64,000 bases of DNA from Anoplolepis gracilipes (taxonomy: Eukaryota; Arthropoda; Insecta; Hymenoptera; Formicidae): positions 16,282,501 through 16,346,500 of the forward strand of contig NC_132972.1 of the NCBI RefSeq assembly GCF_047496725.1. Direction: 5' to 3'. The notes below the pieces were generated by a model. The model had not been told where the DNA came from, searched no databases, and worked only from the letters and a program-made list of their open reading frames with translations. The translations under genes and the position numbers were made by a program. Below are positions 25,316-63,912 of the stretch, in pieces (the first letter of the stretch is position 1; each line of letters opens with the position of its first letter).

Positions 25316-28300
25316 ATGGGTAGAAAAGGTAAGGAAGACATCATTACACTAGTCATCATGCGACATTTTGTAAATTGATTTTCGCGCAGTTGTATTATAC
25401 AATTAATTGATTAATCATGTAATGATTATTCATTCCTCTGTTACCTTCAAATCATTTGTGGAATTAAAAGAGAAACTTTAGCATACATATAGAAACAATT
25501 ATATAAAATAAATAATAAGTATACTAGAAGTATAACATATGCAAAATCTATATAATTTAATTTTTATATTTTAATAATTAACATGTGCGATAGGTCTGTT
25601 TGTGTTATATATTGACAATTTATTGTTATACATGCTTATATAACGCTCAAACTGAACATGTTTTTTTTTTTTTTTTTTTTTATGTCCACTTCAGATTTAG
25701 ATTCGCCAGCCTAGTAGGTCTTTCATGCCTTTTTTAGTCCATTGTTTTAAAAAAATATTAATAAAATCTCGAGATTGGAAACTTATCCAATAAAAAAGTT
25801 TGTGTCAAAAGGGACTTATTACTGACAGGACAATTTAAACAGTTCATTCAATACAAAGTGCTGGTGAATTTAAACTTAAGTTTAAACTTAGAAGATGTGT
25901 AAATTTTTTTAGAATTTTTAAAGTAATTTTAGAGTACAGAAATTAACTCAGACTTCAGTTATCCACATGTTCAGGATTATGGTGCCAAAAAAACATGTTC
26001 AGTTTGAGGTATATTGTTTAAAAAATATATATAAGAGATACATATGTATTATAGGTAAAAAGAAGAATCCTCAGCAGAAGCAGACTCAGGAAGTACCGAC
26101 ATCAACTTCAGAAGCTACTTCCAGTGAACAATTACAAAAAGAACAACAAAAACAGGTACCTCAGGATGTACCACAAAAACAACAAGTACCACCAGGTAAT
26201 CTATCTCAATCCAACTATAAGAAGACTGGCTTATTGTGTTATTTTATTATATTATATAGTGTTATTTGCTTATTCTGAAAAGTACTGTTGTTTAGGAAAT
26301 GGTAGGGAATGTATTCTTTAGAGAGATATTGTGAGGTGTGGCCTTAGTCTAGCATTTATAGTTTAGCTACTAACTGATGAGTGAAATACGTATTGCTCTG
26401 AAGACACAATAGCTATTTGTAGTATAGATTTTTCTATCTTAGCAGTATGAGTGCTGCATTCATAGGCAAGTAACCAGTAGTGATAAACTGTTTATTCTCT
26501 CTGGCGTCGTACTATTTTAATTACTGTAAAACAGCATTAGGCAAGAGGTCTGAATAGTTCAGATAGTAAGTTGCTAGGAAAGCAAAAAGTCTCGATTCCC
26601 GATTCAGCCACTTGTGCTTCATATATTTTCTCAGTCTGTAAAATATTGTTTATAAACAATAAATTTTTGGGCTGAAAGATGTGAATGTTTTACACACAGT
26701 ACAACAGCTGCTGCCAAGGATGGACGATTGCTACAACGTGTCTGAGATAGTGTTACACCTCTACATACACCTTTGTTTTATTATTTGGTAGGTGGGGGCC
26801 AACAGCAACAGCAGCAAGTAACTCCAAGTTCATCTCAACAACGACCACAAGGAGCTTGGGGCCAACCACGACAAGAGCAACAAGTATCACAAGGCCCAGC
26901 ACCACAACAACTAGGAGCACAAGTCTCATCATCACAACAACAGCCAAGAGCATGGGGGGGCCAACCATCACAACAACAGCCAAGAGCATGGGGGGGCCAA
27001 CCATCACAACAACAAATTGCACAACAGCAGCAAGTAGCTCCGACTCAGCAACGTCCACAAGGAGCATGGGGCCAACCGCAACAAAAGCAGCAAGTATTAC
27101 AAGGCCCAGCACCACAACAACAACTAGGTGCACAAGTCCCACCACCATCACAACAACAACCAAGAGCATGGGGCCAACCATCACAACCACAAATGGCACA
27201 ACAGCAGCAAGTATTACAAGGCCCAGCACCACAACAACAATTAGGAGCACAAGTCCCACCACCATCACAACAACAACCAAGAGCATGGGGCCAACCATCA
27301 CAACCACAAATGGCACAACAGCAGCAAGTAGCTCCGACTCAGCAACGTCCACAAGGAGCATGGGGCCAACCACAACAAAAGCAGCAAGTATTACAAGGCC
27401 CAGCACCACAACAACAACTAGGTGCACAAGTCCCACCACCATCACAACAACAACCAAGAGCATGGGGCCAACCATCACAACCACAAATGGCACAACAGCA
27501 GCAAGTAGCTCCGACTCAGCAACGTCCACAAGGAGCATGGGGCCAACCACAACAAAAGCAGCAAGTATTACAAGGCCCAGCACCACAACAACAACTAGGA
27601 GCACAAGTCCCACCACCATCACAACAACAGCCAAGAGCATGGGGCTCATCACAACAAGGAGCATGTGGCCAACGACATTTACAACAGCAGTCAGGTGCTT
27701 ACATGGAGTCTATAATAAAAAGTTCCAAAGTTAAAAGTTAAAAAGTTAAAAAGTAAAAGTTTTTTCAATATATATAATTGGTACATTAGAATAAGAGAAA
27801 GGCACCATTCACATATTTTACATTATTATTAAAATATTTTATATTTTTAAATTTATGAATTTTTTATGTGTAAATTTCATATAAATCTATATATATTAAT
27901 GGCTTATAGAAGGAAGTTTATAAAAAGATTTTAGAAATTTAGAACGAAATATTTAGTGACAATTCTCTTGATCTTGTCTGCACATATGTTTAGACACATA
28001 CACTTGTGTAAAATATTGTGTGATGTAAAGTATTATATGTAAATGTGTGTATGTGTGTGTGTGTGCGTGTAAAATTATATTTTTATTCTTTTGTAGTTGA
28101 TATTGGTGGTGCTGGTGATTCTAAACTAATAACTGGCAAAGGTAGTGTTAAGCGCAGTGAACAACAGCAACAATCAACAAGTACACAGCAGGTACAATAA
28201 TTATAGATTAATTATTTATATAGTTATGAATAATATCTGTTAAATAAATTTTGATTTAGTATCTTACTTTTGTCAATTTGTGAAATTTTTTTAATCAGTG

Positions 28301-31300
28301 AATTTTTCTTTAGTTATCTCAACTGAGAGATCCATTGAAGTCGACAATAACCTCTCAAAAAACAAAACTGTCGTCTGATGTAATTAAACAATATCAACTC
28401 TCTATACCACAAAGGGAAAATTTTAAGAAAGCTGGAACAAAAGGAAAACCGATTCGTGTTTATACAAATATGTTTGAAATCATATTTGATCGAAATTTTG
28501 TAACAAACGCTGTCCATTATGATGTAAATATTACGCCTGTTGCTTCAAAAACTTTATATAGAAAAGTTTTTGAGCAATGTAGAGTTATTAACTTTAAAAA
28601 TAGATATCCGGCCTTTGATGGCAAGAAAAATGCATACAGTGCAAATGATCTTCCTTTCATTGATTCAGTAAGTAATAGCACATAGTATATATACATATTT
28701 TTATAGTAATACAATTATCTATATAAAATAAGATTTATGATTTTACTTGATAAATGTTAATATTTAGAATATAAATATAAATTACAGGATAAATTTTTCA
28801 TTCATTAATCTCAATAAATTTTTTCATTATTTTATTTAGCTGGAGACTGATATCGAACTTTATGATGAAGAACGCGAGAAACAAAGAACATTTAAGATTA
28901 TTTTTAAGAAAGTTGCTAATATCGATCTTAGCTGGATAAAAAATTTGCGACCTGGTCTTGACGAAGCTAATAGAGATCAAACTGGTACACAAGTTTTGGA
29001 TATCATCATGCGTCATGCACCCGAGTCACGATTTTTAAGTGTAAGCAATGTATATGATGTAACAGTAATATGATTGTAATTAATAATTAAATTGTACTAA
29101 TTTTTATCTGATTATAACAAGCAATATATAAAAGTTAATTGCACGATTATATCATAAAATCTATGTGTATAATATTATATAATACTATAAGAATGTTTGA
29201 ATGTAAGAACGTATTTTTTCTTTCAAAAATTTATACTTTATAAAATATGATTTAATAGAAAGAAATGAAATATACATATGTATATATATTACAGATTGGT
29301 CGATCATTATTCTGGCAAATAGATAATCAAGAACCATTAGGTGGTGGTTTAAGTTTATCACGCGGCGGATTTTCATCTGCTATAATTGGCTGGAAACCAT
29401 ATATAAATATAGATGGTAAGATATGTTAATTAACACATCTAAATGATACAAAAGTTTTACAAAAATTTTTAGACAATTATTTCTATATTAAATATCCTTG
29501 CCTATTTGTGTGTAATAATTATTGCGGCTTGATTTTTTTAGTTTCTCATAAAGGATTTCCGACGTCTCAGCCCGTTACCTGTTTAATGGCTGAGCTTACA
29601 AGGGCAAGAGATCCAACTCCAGAAGAAGTGAACAAGAGATGGAATCGAGAGAAAATCGAAAAATATTTGAAGGGTTTGAAAGTAATTTATCAAATACCCA
29701 ATCAACCGCGTACAAAGCGAACGTATCGCTTAAATGGACTAGGTCCAAATTCTGTCGAACATCAGTTTGACTGTGAGGGAACAATGATAACAGTAGCGGA
29801 TTATTTTATGCAAAGGAAGAATTACAAATTGCGGTATCCCTATCTGCCTTGTCTTTGGGCGGGCGCAACGAATAGACCAGAAAAGATTTATTTGCCCGCC
29901 GAAGTGCGTAAGCCGTTTTATATTTGTTACAAATGATCAAGTAAAAGACTGATTGAAATATCGCTTCAAACATTTACAGCTATGTACCATTGTGGCTGGT
30001 CAGTCTATTAACAGAAAGTTGGACGAAGACCAAACTAGTAATATGATTAAATATGCAGCGACGAGTGCGCCCACTCGTAAACAGAGAATAGAACAAGCGG
30101 TAAGATAAAGCTCATACTGTTGTATTAAAAATATTACATCATAATTTATATTACATAAATATAATACATTTACAGTTTGCAAAGATTAATGTGAATAATA
30201 GCAACACTATGAAAGAAGAGTTCCATCTGTCTGTACGTCCAGAAATGAAACAAGTGGATGCTAGGATTTTACCTCCACCGGAATTACAATATAATGGAAG
30301 AATAGCAAAAGTGAACAGAGGAATATGGCAGATTCAACCATTTAAAACAGCCTGTAATTTAGAAAAACACACATGGACCGTTCTTGATTTGAGTGAAATG
30401 ATATTGGGCGAGAGTATACCTTCTTTTGTGCAATCATTGAAACAAGGTGGTAAGTATATGGAAAAAATAAGTTAAAATATAAAAATTTTTTTTTATATAT
30501 TTTTTGAATGAAATTTTTATAAAAAGAAAAAGTATTTTTCAATTCATATTGAATTGTTTGTTTCCATAGGAAAGGATGTTGGTATGCATATCGAAGATCC
30601 TCTAGTTCCATACAGAAGTTTACGATCGCGCAATACAGCAGAGATCACAGAATACTTTAGGTCAAAAAAGGATTTAAAATTGATAATAGTAATTATACCA
30701 GATCGTACAGACACAACATATGGTAAAGAATATAATTTTTTTTCTTTTATTCTGAATACAAATTTTAAATTATTTATATGTTTCAGGCAAAGTAAAACAG
30801 ATTACCGAGTTGAGTTTAGGTATTCTAACACAGTGTATAAAGTATCGAACTATGAAGAAAAATAGCTTCTCGGCAGTAAAAAATATTCTTCTAAAAATAA
30901 ATTCGAAATTAAATGGTGTTAATCATACACTCAAAGAACAAAATATGTAAGTAATACTTGTTTCTTATTGTTTTATGAGAAGATGAAATTTTTAATAATT
31001 TTATAAAATTATATATTTTTTAAAATTATATATTATTTTTTCTAGACCACAGTGTTTAAAAAATAACGATTGTATGCTTGTTGGTGGCGACGTGACACAT
31101 CCGTCTCCTGATGCTGTCGGTATTCCTTCTATAGCGGCAGTGAGTATAATTATTAAACAGTATTTTTTTCTTTTATATATGTATATATGCAAAAATAATA
31201 AAAATATCATTAATTTAGGTTGCTGCAAGTAGTAATAGTAACGCTTTCCAATATAACATTGCGCTTAGACTTCAAACACCCAAAGAAGAAATGATCTTAG

Positions 31301-32362
31301 ATCTTGAAGAAATAATAATATCACAACTGCGGATTTATCAGCAGAAAACATCGAGATTACCTAATAAAATCATCTATTATCGGTATGTATTGCTTGTTAT
31401 TTTAGCTAATAATATTGTTTGGTTTGTAATATTTTTAAGATTAACTATTGCATTTTTTGTCACATATTTATAATTGCATATTTATATTTTTATTATTACT
31501 CCGCAGAGACGGAGTCAGTGAAGGGCAACTTGCTTATGTTATGTGCTTAGAAATAAAAGCTATTAGACGTGCGTGCACCAGCGTTAAGGCCAGTAATATT
31601 CAAATTACTTGCTTAGTTGTGCAAAAGAGACATCATATACGTCTCTTCCCAACATCTGAGGCGGACTCGGATGATAAAAACAAGAATGTGAAAGCAGGCA
31701 CGATTGTTGATACTGAAATTACTCATCCAAATCACATTGACTTTTATCTCGTCTCACATGCGAGTATTCAGGTAAGGAAGATAATGTTACTAAATTATTA
31801 AGAAAATAATTTTTTTTTTTATAACTAAATATATTTCAACATTAAAGAAAAGCATTGGGCATACTAATAGAAAAACTAATGTAATAATTAAATTACATTA
31901 ACTTATAATATCGTTATATTAACATATAATTATCTCGACTTTAGAAATATATCAGTAATCAAATAAAAAATCGTATTTCTTCAATCATTAAATAAAATTA
32001 TACTGCATAAATACAGGGTACAGCAAGGCCTACCAAATACAGGTGCATATGTAATGACTCTAAACTTAGCGAAGATGATATTGAGGAACTGACATATTAT
32101 CTATGTCATATGTATGCGCGTTGTACGAGAGCGGTAAGCTATCCGGCACCAACTTATTATGCTCATTTAGGGGCTTATCGTGGAAGAGCGTTGATACAAG
32201 GGTAAGCGATCATGATATAGTTCATGGATGTCAATTATGATTTCAACAATTTATGTGGCAATATTTCTATTTTGCAGAGTTAATATTCGCCTGGATCGTT
32301 TAGATGAGGAACAGAACAAATTGCACATGAGAATGTCACAATCACCAATGTGTTTTGTTTAA
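25316..32362 (+). CDS. AGO2: Argonaute-2, siRNA slicer with Gln-rich repeat N-terminus
   Basis: Core of the siRNA-loaded silencing complex; cuts target RNA and acts in antiviral and transposon defence (family knowledge). Seventeen exons join in phase to 1229 aa: 25316-25328, 26055-26195, 26792-27694, 28097-28191, 28314-28667, 28840-29040, 29295-29415, 29542-29903, 29980-30099, 30176-30449, 30570-30722, 30787-30946, 31046-31139, 31219-31382, 31507-31771, 32017-32201 and 32278-32362. Residues ~50-350 are a Gln/Pro-rich tandem repeat. N, PAZ (about 570-730), MID and PIWI domains follow. All four slicer residues are visible: Asp in VGGDVTHP (~981), Glu in KEEMI (~1021), Asp in YYRDGVSEG (~1053) and His in APTYYAHLG (~1190). 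The C-terminus MSQSPMCFV resembles the canonical Argonaute end. The tiny 13-base first exon (MGRK) is placed by its donor and phase and could be replaced by an alternative start. Confidence 0.95.
25329..26054 (+). other. Ago2 intron 1
   Basis: AT-rich intron of 726 bases with a T run of about 20 near 25662-25681. No coding or RNA gene was seen. Confidence 0.6.
26196..26791 (+). other. Ago2 intron 2
   Basis: A 596-base intron without recognised features. It precedes the large repeat exon. Confidence 0.6.
27016..27640 (+). repeat. 177-bp tandem coding repeat (Gln-rich) in Ago2 exon 3
   Basis: The repeat unit encodes 59 residues, containing QVAPTQQRPQGAWGQP, VLQGPAPQQQLGAQV and SQQQPRAWGQPS. 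Copies start near 27016, 27193, 27310 and 27487. The second copy lacks 20 residues (spacing 117 instead of 177). Copies are nearly identical in DNA, differing at a handful of bases. A shorter duplicated block with RAWGGQPSQQQ lies just upstream (26940-27010). Because the repeat is rich in CAA and CAG, all three forward frames and one reverse frame are open through it; only the frame joined to the flanking exons is real. Confidence 0.9.
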
Positions 32363-35300
32363 AAAGATTGAATCTGTTGCGTAATGAAGAATTGTTTTGT
32401 ATTCCCGAGGTTTGATATTTTTTACTTCTTTTTAATAATGAGTAAAAATTTATTATACAATATTAACATCTTAAATGATTAAATATCTTATTTTAATTAA
32501 TTGATAGTAACATTTTGGTGGAAATATCAATACCTCTATGTTCCAACCTTAATTAATGACAAAGTGTTAATGCAATCGAGAAATCTTTCGTATTTTCTTG
32601 TTTATATTTTTAATTGCTTTATTCTTAAATAAAAATCTTGGCAGCCATTATTAAAACTTTTTTCTTGATAATTATATTTAATAATTATTATTGCTAAGAT
32701 TTTGATTGATTTTTTTATTATTAATTATTTAGCATTAATATTTTGAATTATTGGTATTAAAGATTAAATATACATACATGGATATATAGATACATAAATA
32801 TATACGCACACATGTATGTTTATATGCAAAATTTCAATTTTACACAAAATTTGCACTATCTTTTTTTTTTCATTGCCTATGATTATAATTTATATACATA
32901 TACATATAAATATGTGTAAATGCACATACATATATGTGTGTGTATGATGGATGAGTGTGTGTATAATTACATAATTAATTTAGATAATATGATTTTTTTC
33001 TTTTTTTCGTTTATAGTAGTTTATATTCCTAAAATACAATTAGATTTATTGTTTATTTTATACCATTATATAAACTTAGAAGTATATAACTTATATAAAC
33101 TTACAGTATGCACTGCGCTATCCTTATTTTACTCGTGAAACAAAGTTCAGAAATGAGTGTCATAGTAAGTGGCTGTGGATTCTCTTTGTTTCTATCTATC
33201 ATATGTTACACTCTTGAGTAGAAAATGGCAGATATTGGCCGCGGACTCCTACTGTCCTGACACTCACTTTCGATTTACGTTGCACAGTTCATACTAGGTC
33301 GATGGTTTATATACTTGTTTACATTATTTTCATATAGAATATTGTAAAAAGTATCGTCGAACAATACTTGTTCACGTGCTTACAATATGCTACAGGATTT
33401 TCATATACATTTATACACTATACAAATAATGTTTCCCCATTCTGATTCTAATTTTCGTTTTTATAAACGGAGATATGAAAGAAATTAATAATTATATAGT
33501 ATTATATGATACATATATGTTAAAAATAAATAAGGGATAATATTATCTTATATATGTAATAAAAGGATCATACCTAGTAAATCTTATGCAAGTATTTCGA
33601 CATATTTATTAAGAAGAATATGGTTGTGCATTGGTCGTATTTGTATATTATATCATACTTATATGGTCATCTAAATCTCGATAGTCCTTTCTTATCTAAA
33701 GATTGCAGGGAGGCTCAGAGATAAAAGAAAAGAATGCTGAGGATAGAGAGAAAAAAAGTTTCAAGACAAAATAATTTACAACCCGTGACACCCACATGGT
33801 TTTCACGTTGAGGCCATGTATGGATGTGTGACGTCAACATTACTTTTGCGTTTATCAACGTGTGTATGCGTGTGTAGGCGCTCAACGGGGCATAGAAGGC
33901 AAAGTCCGTGGGAGAATACTAAAGAATCAGAGCTCCGACATATCCGTGCGATCGATCGATCGATGATCACACTTTGAATTTGATCTATGCACGGTTATTT
34001 TATTCCGTTGCCGTCGATTTCTCGGACGAAAGGTGGTGATTTGTATAACCGATGAAATAGAATCTAAAAATAGAAACGCTTTGCAATTTGGAATTCTGGT
34101 TTTCAATTGTAAGCCGAATTTTATATCTCGAATGCTACATTTATGTAATTGGATTTCGCCTGTAATAAATGTTTGTTTAGTCTTGAAATATAAGATGCAC
34201 GAATGCGATTTTTATTTTTAAAAATCTGACTTTTGTTTCGATGTGAAAGGCACAATGTAATTTTAAAATAGCTAGGGAACAAGCGGAAAAACCAAAGATT
34301 CTTCGATACATAACTATTTATGGTTTTAATATAAATTCAATGAATATCTTCTCATTTCAGATATGTGTTATGAAAAAACGTGAAATAACTTGTATGACTG
34401 CTTTTTTATTGATTTATTATTAGCTTTTGTATTTAGATTAATTAATATTGATTTCCTATTTACTATATACAATTTTTATTCTTGAAGTAAAATGTAATAA
34501 GCATCAATGTGATAGACTCAACCTGCATCCTTGCGATTGAAGCTCGTTTCTCTCGTTTCTCTTTTCTGGACACAAACGCTTCGCAATCATGTGCGCTCTC
34601 TTTATAGCGACTTGTAAGGACAAACTGACGGAAAACATACGTCGTTGGTAGCATTAATTATCAACAGCTATTATCTCATAATGGCACTTCCATCAGCTGG
34701 CAAAAAGTTGCAGTAATATTTTCGTATAAATTAATTGTTTATATATATAAATATTATATGAGAATGTACTATGTAAACATTCGAGACAAATTTATTTCTA
34801 GTGATAAAATGCGAGTGATTTGTTAAGCAAACTACTTATTGCTTAGAGATTATATTAAAAATGATTACAGATCTATCAATCCCCAGTAAAGTATTTTATA
34901 ATTTTAATTCTATTTTTTTCGTTTCTTCGGAAACCTTAAGATTTCTATTCATTTAAAAAAAAAATGGAAAAATTTTAGATTAAAAGAAAACAATTGTTAC
35001 TTTCAATCATGCGCGCCTAAGTAACTTGTTCAGTTTTAAATCGCCAAAAGATATGATAATTACTTAAAAAAAAAGTTTGTAGGAAAAATTCATGTTACGT
35101 GGCCTTGCAATGTCATTAGTTTGTAGATTAATGTTTATCGTCTGAGATTATCGATCCTCTGAAAAAAAAAGATAAATCTTGAGATAAAGAGCTGTCGGTT
35201 TATTGTATATCGTTAATGTATGAATCGGCAACATGTACTTGCAGATATTTACCTTGTACGTTCACGCCTTGAGCGGTCGACGCGTATCAAAAAAGTAGGT

Positions 35301-35899
35301 AGGGTAGAGAGAATATTAATTATGCATTCTAAAAGACACGCCGCTTCGAGATTGTAACCAAGTTGATGTAATGCATCGATCAGGAGAGGCCGATTGCGCA
35401 TTCAAGATATCTCTCTTATGCGATCCATTTTTTTTTCTTCCACTTCTACGAATGCACGACGTTTCTATAGGAGCGGCTTCCTGCGGCTTCCTGCGGCTTT
35501 GACAAAAACGATTACGATTAGTGAGAAAGCGTATATTTTTGCTTATTAATTTGCGTTACTCATACTCGGAAAAATTGCGCAAAATTCAACATCTGATTTT
35601 GACAAACAGTTCCAACGTCTGCGCGTGCGTGCCATCAAGTACGAGATCCTGAGCCAAGATTAAAAATTGTAATTGGAAACCCGTGGCAATATACACGGCT
35701 CGCCGGGAAGATTCGGGAGTAAATCTCTCTTCCCGAGAATGTTTCGCGGCAAGTATTTCGAAGGGAGAGCGATACGATGTTAAACATAAATTAGAATGGA
35801 TATCCTGTAAAATTATCCAAGAAGGATCCAAAGAAGAAAAAGGATGGCTAGAGCCCGCGCCCTCTCGCACACATGAGAATGAGAGAACGTAAGGAGGAA
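32363..35899. other. Intergenic region between Ago2 and how
   Basis: About 3.5 kb without a recognisable gene. The first part is AT-rich and includes the Ago2 3' UTR. A short GATC tandem lies at 33949-33964. From about 35,200 GC content climbs towards the how promoter. Open frames on both strands at 35586-35996 look like chance. Confidence 0.55.
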
Positions 35900-36378
35900 T
35901 GTATGTACGTGGGCCTGAATTATCCAACTCTGCAACACGACGGTATGGCGCATGGCATGGCGCGTATATCTCTGCGTGTCTCTCTTTCTCTCTCACTCGC
36001 TGCTAGCGCGCATGCAGAGGCCGTATATGGTAGTGGGCGGTAGGCACGGCGAGACCGGCGACAGCGAGATGCGCGGGGGCGGAGGAAATGCGCATGCGTT
36101 TGCGGATCCGAGCTTCGGCTCGGCTCGGCTAAGTTCGGCTCGGTGCGGGCGCGCATGCACACACGGGCGGGTGCGATCAGTAGATCTGAGAATTTCGTAG
36201 CGCGCGTACTTACTTTTGAATTCCCCCCGCGATCTCCGCATTCCGATTTTAACCTCACCTCATCGGAGAGCGCAAGCGAACGGAAGAGAGAGAGAGAGAG
36301 AAACGCATACGCGATTTATCTATGCACGATTAACTCTCTCTCTCTTTCTCCTTGCTGTTTCATCCTTCCAGTTTCTCC

Positions 36379-36418
<40 letters not shown>

Positions 36419-36800
36419 AATCATCGCCGAACATTCTATTTATCTTCGCCGCTCCGTCTCTCTTTCACTCTCTTCCCTTCTTTTTCCCTTCCTACGCTCC
36501 TTCTCGTCTCCTTCCCTCTCTTTTTCTCCCTTCCATCGCTCCGCGTCGCTTTTCGCGATCTACTGCGCGCGCGTTCACCAGTGGGATCGTTTTCTAAAAA
36601 CGTAATAGTCAACTGTGTTCACGTGAGACACACGTTCTCCCAATATCGGAGGAAGAAGTAATCGGAATTGGTGCATAAGTCAATCAATTAAAACGAGGGA
36701 ATAAAAGGTAGAGAAAGACTCTGGTAACGAAGTGTCTCAGGATCATCGGGAAAAACGGGAAGAAATCTCGTTTCAACGCGAGGAAAAGGCGGACTCGACC

Positions 36801-36831
<31 letters not shown>

Positions 36832-37259
36832 CACTACTGGTCTCTCGCATCGTTTGAGGGAAAAACAAGGAAACATTTGAACGGCAGACCGGACGAATTT
36901 ACGACTCTTTCGGAGGAGTGTTGTCGCTCGCCCTCGCACGCGTTCCCTCTCCCTCCCTCCTTCACGTTCGTACCAATCGTCCTCCCTCTGCCTCGCTCTC
37001 GAGTCCTCCACTCGCTAGAGTCTTTCCTCCTCTCCTTTCTCTCTTCCCCCTCTCTCACCCTCCCACTCGTCGTGTCACCGTCCCCTTCGCCGCGTTCCGG
37101 CCCGGCTCTTTTCCTTTAACGCTCCTTCGTCAGTACGTCTCCGCCCGTCCGCGCCTGTGTTCTCCCGAAGAGAGAACGATTCCGTCCGTTCGACACCGCG
37201 CCGCGCGCACCGTCGCCGTCGTGTGGCCCGTCCGCGCTCTCTTTCTTTCTCTCTTTCTT

Positions 37260-37293
<34 letters not shown>

Positions 37294-37381
37294 TTTCTCT
37301 CCGTTTGTGTATTAAAATCGTGCCCGCGCGCGCCCAACACGCGCCAACATTCGCCATTGAAGCAACCGAGTACAATTTGCA
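35900..37381 (+). promoter_or_regulatory. how: how promoter and pyrimidine-rich 5' leader
   Basis: GC-rich, CpG-rich stretch directly before the how ATG. It contains CT tracts at 36379-36417 and 37232-37305, and a GA tract at 36803-36831. GA/CT repeats are binding sites for GAGA-type factors in insects. A TCAGT initiator-like motif occurs near 37130. The transcription start could not be fixed. Several 80-170 codon frames on both strands here arise from the low-complexity pyrimidine sequence and are not genes. Confidence 0.6.
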
Positions 37382-62343
<24,962 letters not shown>

Positions 62344-63876
62344 ATACACAGAGACAGCGCGAGTATACAAAGAGAAAGAGAGAGCGAGAAAGAGAGAGAA
62401 AGAGAGAGAGAAAAAGCACTGTTCTCGCGCCAACGCGGAAAGGTTAGTGTTAATGTCTCCACAGACAGTTCATTTAAGTTCTCTCTTTTGTCCTCTTAAA
62501 TTTTTTTTTTCCACCATCTTCATCTTTCTTGCAGTCTCGACGTCTCGAATGATCAGGATGCTTTTTTGCCCCTAATGATCTCTACGGATTTATTCCCGTT
62601 TCGAGATCTGACGATAATAATAATAATAATTATTATTATCGTCCTTGATGGGAATAAATCTGGCATGAGTGTATATTGTATATATTTGCCATCTTGAATT
62701 ATCCATCAGACGGAAAGCGTCCCGATCGTTCTGACCAGCAATTATATTATATGTCGCTTTACCATTTATATTACGACGAGATCCGCGCAAACACAAACGC
62801 GCTCCGGCTACGTGTTTTTACTGCGCGTGCTAAACACCCGCGGCGAAAATACGTGCCTTTATAGACGTGTCTCCTCTCTCGGATGTCAGTTCGGAGAGCT
62901 TTCACTCGGTCTCTCGAAGCAGCAGCGATGTTGTGCCTGCGCGCCTCGTCCTGTGTACCTGACGCCGCACCGATCGACATCGGTTGTTTCTCATTATCAA
63001 ATCAAATCACTTTACTTTTCTTTTACACACGTATATATATATTTATATACATACGCGGATTGTACTTCCGATGATCGTACAGAAGAGTTGATTAATGTCA
63101 CAGTACATATATATACATATGTCCCCCTACCTCCGAGAGAAAAATAGGTCGCACTTTCCTCAGACCTGCAACGGTGGAAACTTTCATTAGCCATAATAAG
63201 TCGAGGTAATGGGAAAATAGGAGGAGCTGAGGAAAGAAAGGAAGAGATTATGCACACATGGGTGGATGATCGATGCGTGGGATGGAAAAAGAGAGAAAGA
63301 GACGTCATCTCTCTCAGCCGAGGGTCGCGAGTGTGTTAAAACATCCGGGATGTCGAGGCGCATCGAAAAATACCGATTCGCTTCAAAACGCAAGACGCAA
63401 CGTGGGTGCGCATCTCCTCCATACGTTTGCACGTATCTCCGGTTAGTTTTCGTGATAATTTTCACGACACGATTATTCGAATGAAAATAGAACGCGCGAA
63501 CAACACCTTGCGTCAGGCCGAATCTATAATTAGAGTCACGGCCGCCGAGAGGAAGATTATAAAATATGCGGCTTGCATAAATTTCGCGAGTCAAAAATTT
63601 ACTTAGAGAGATCCGGGAAATTATTTTGTCTCAATCCCCCTCTCCCCTCAATAATTTCAAAAATACATAAAGTCAAATTGTAGCACATACTTGTATACGT
63701 GTGCGTTCGGATGCGTTCACACATTGATACGAGTATTATCTTTTAGATGTATTTATTACGCGGATGATAAAAAACTAACAATAATTAGTAAAAAAGAAAC
63801 CAAAAGATGATATGCTATATTTATCGAAATATTGCAAAAAATTATTTAATCTCTTCTGGTGGACTCTGATGATTAT

Positions 63877-63912
<36 letters not shown>

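Noticed and set aside
26753..27664. 303-codon antisense frame and 292-codon alternative sense frame
   Set aside because: They mirror the CAA/CAG-rich repeat of Ago2 exon 3; composition keeps several frames open.
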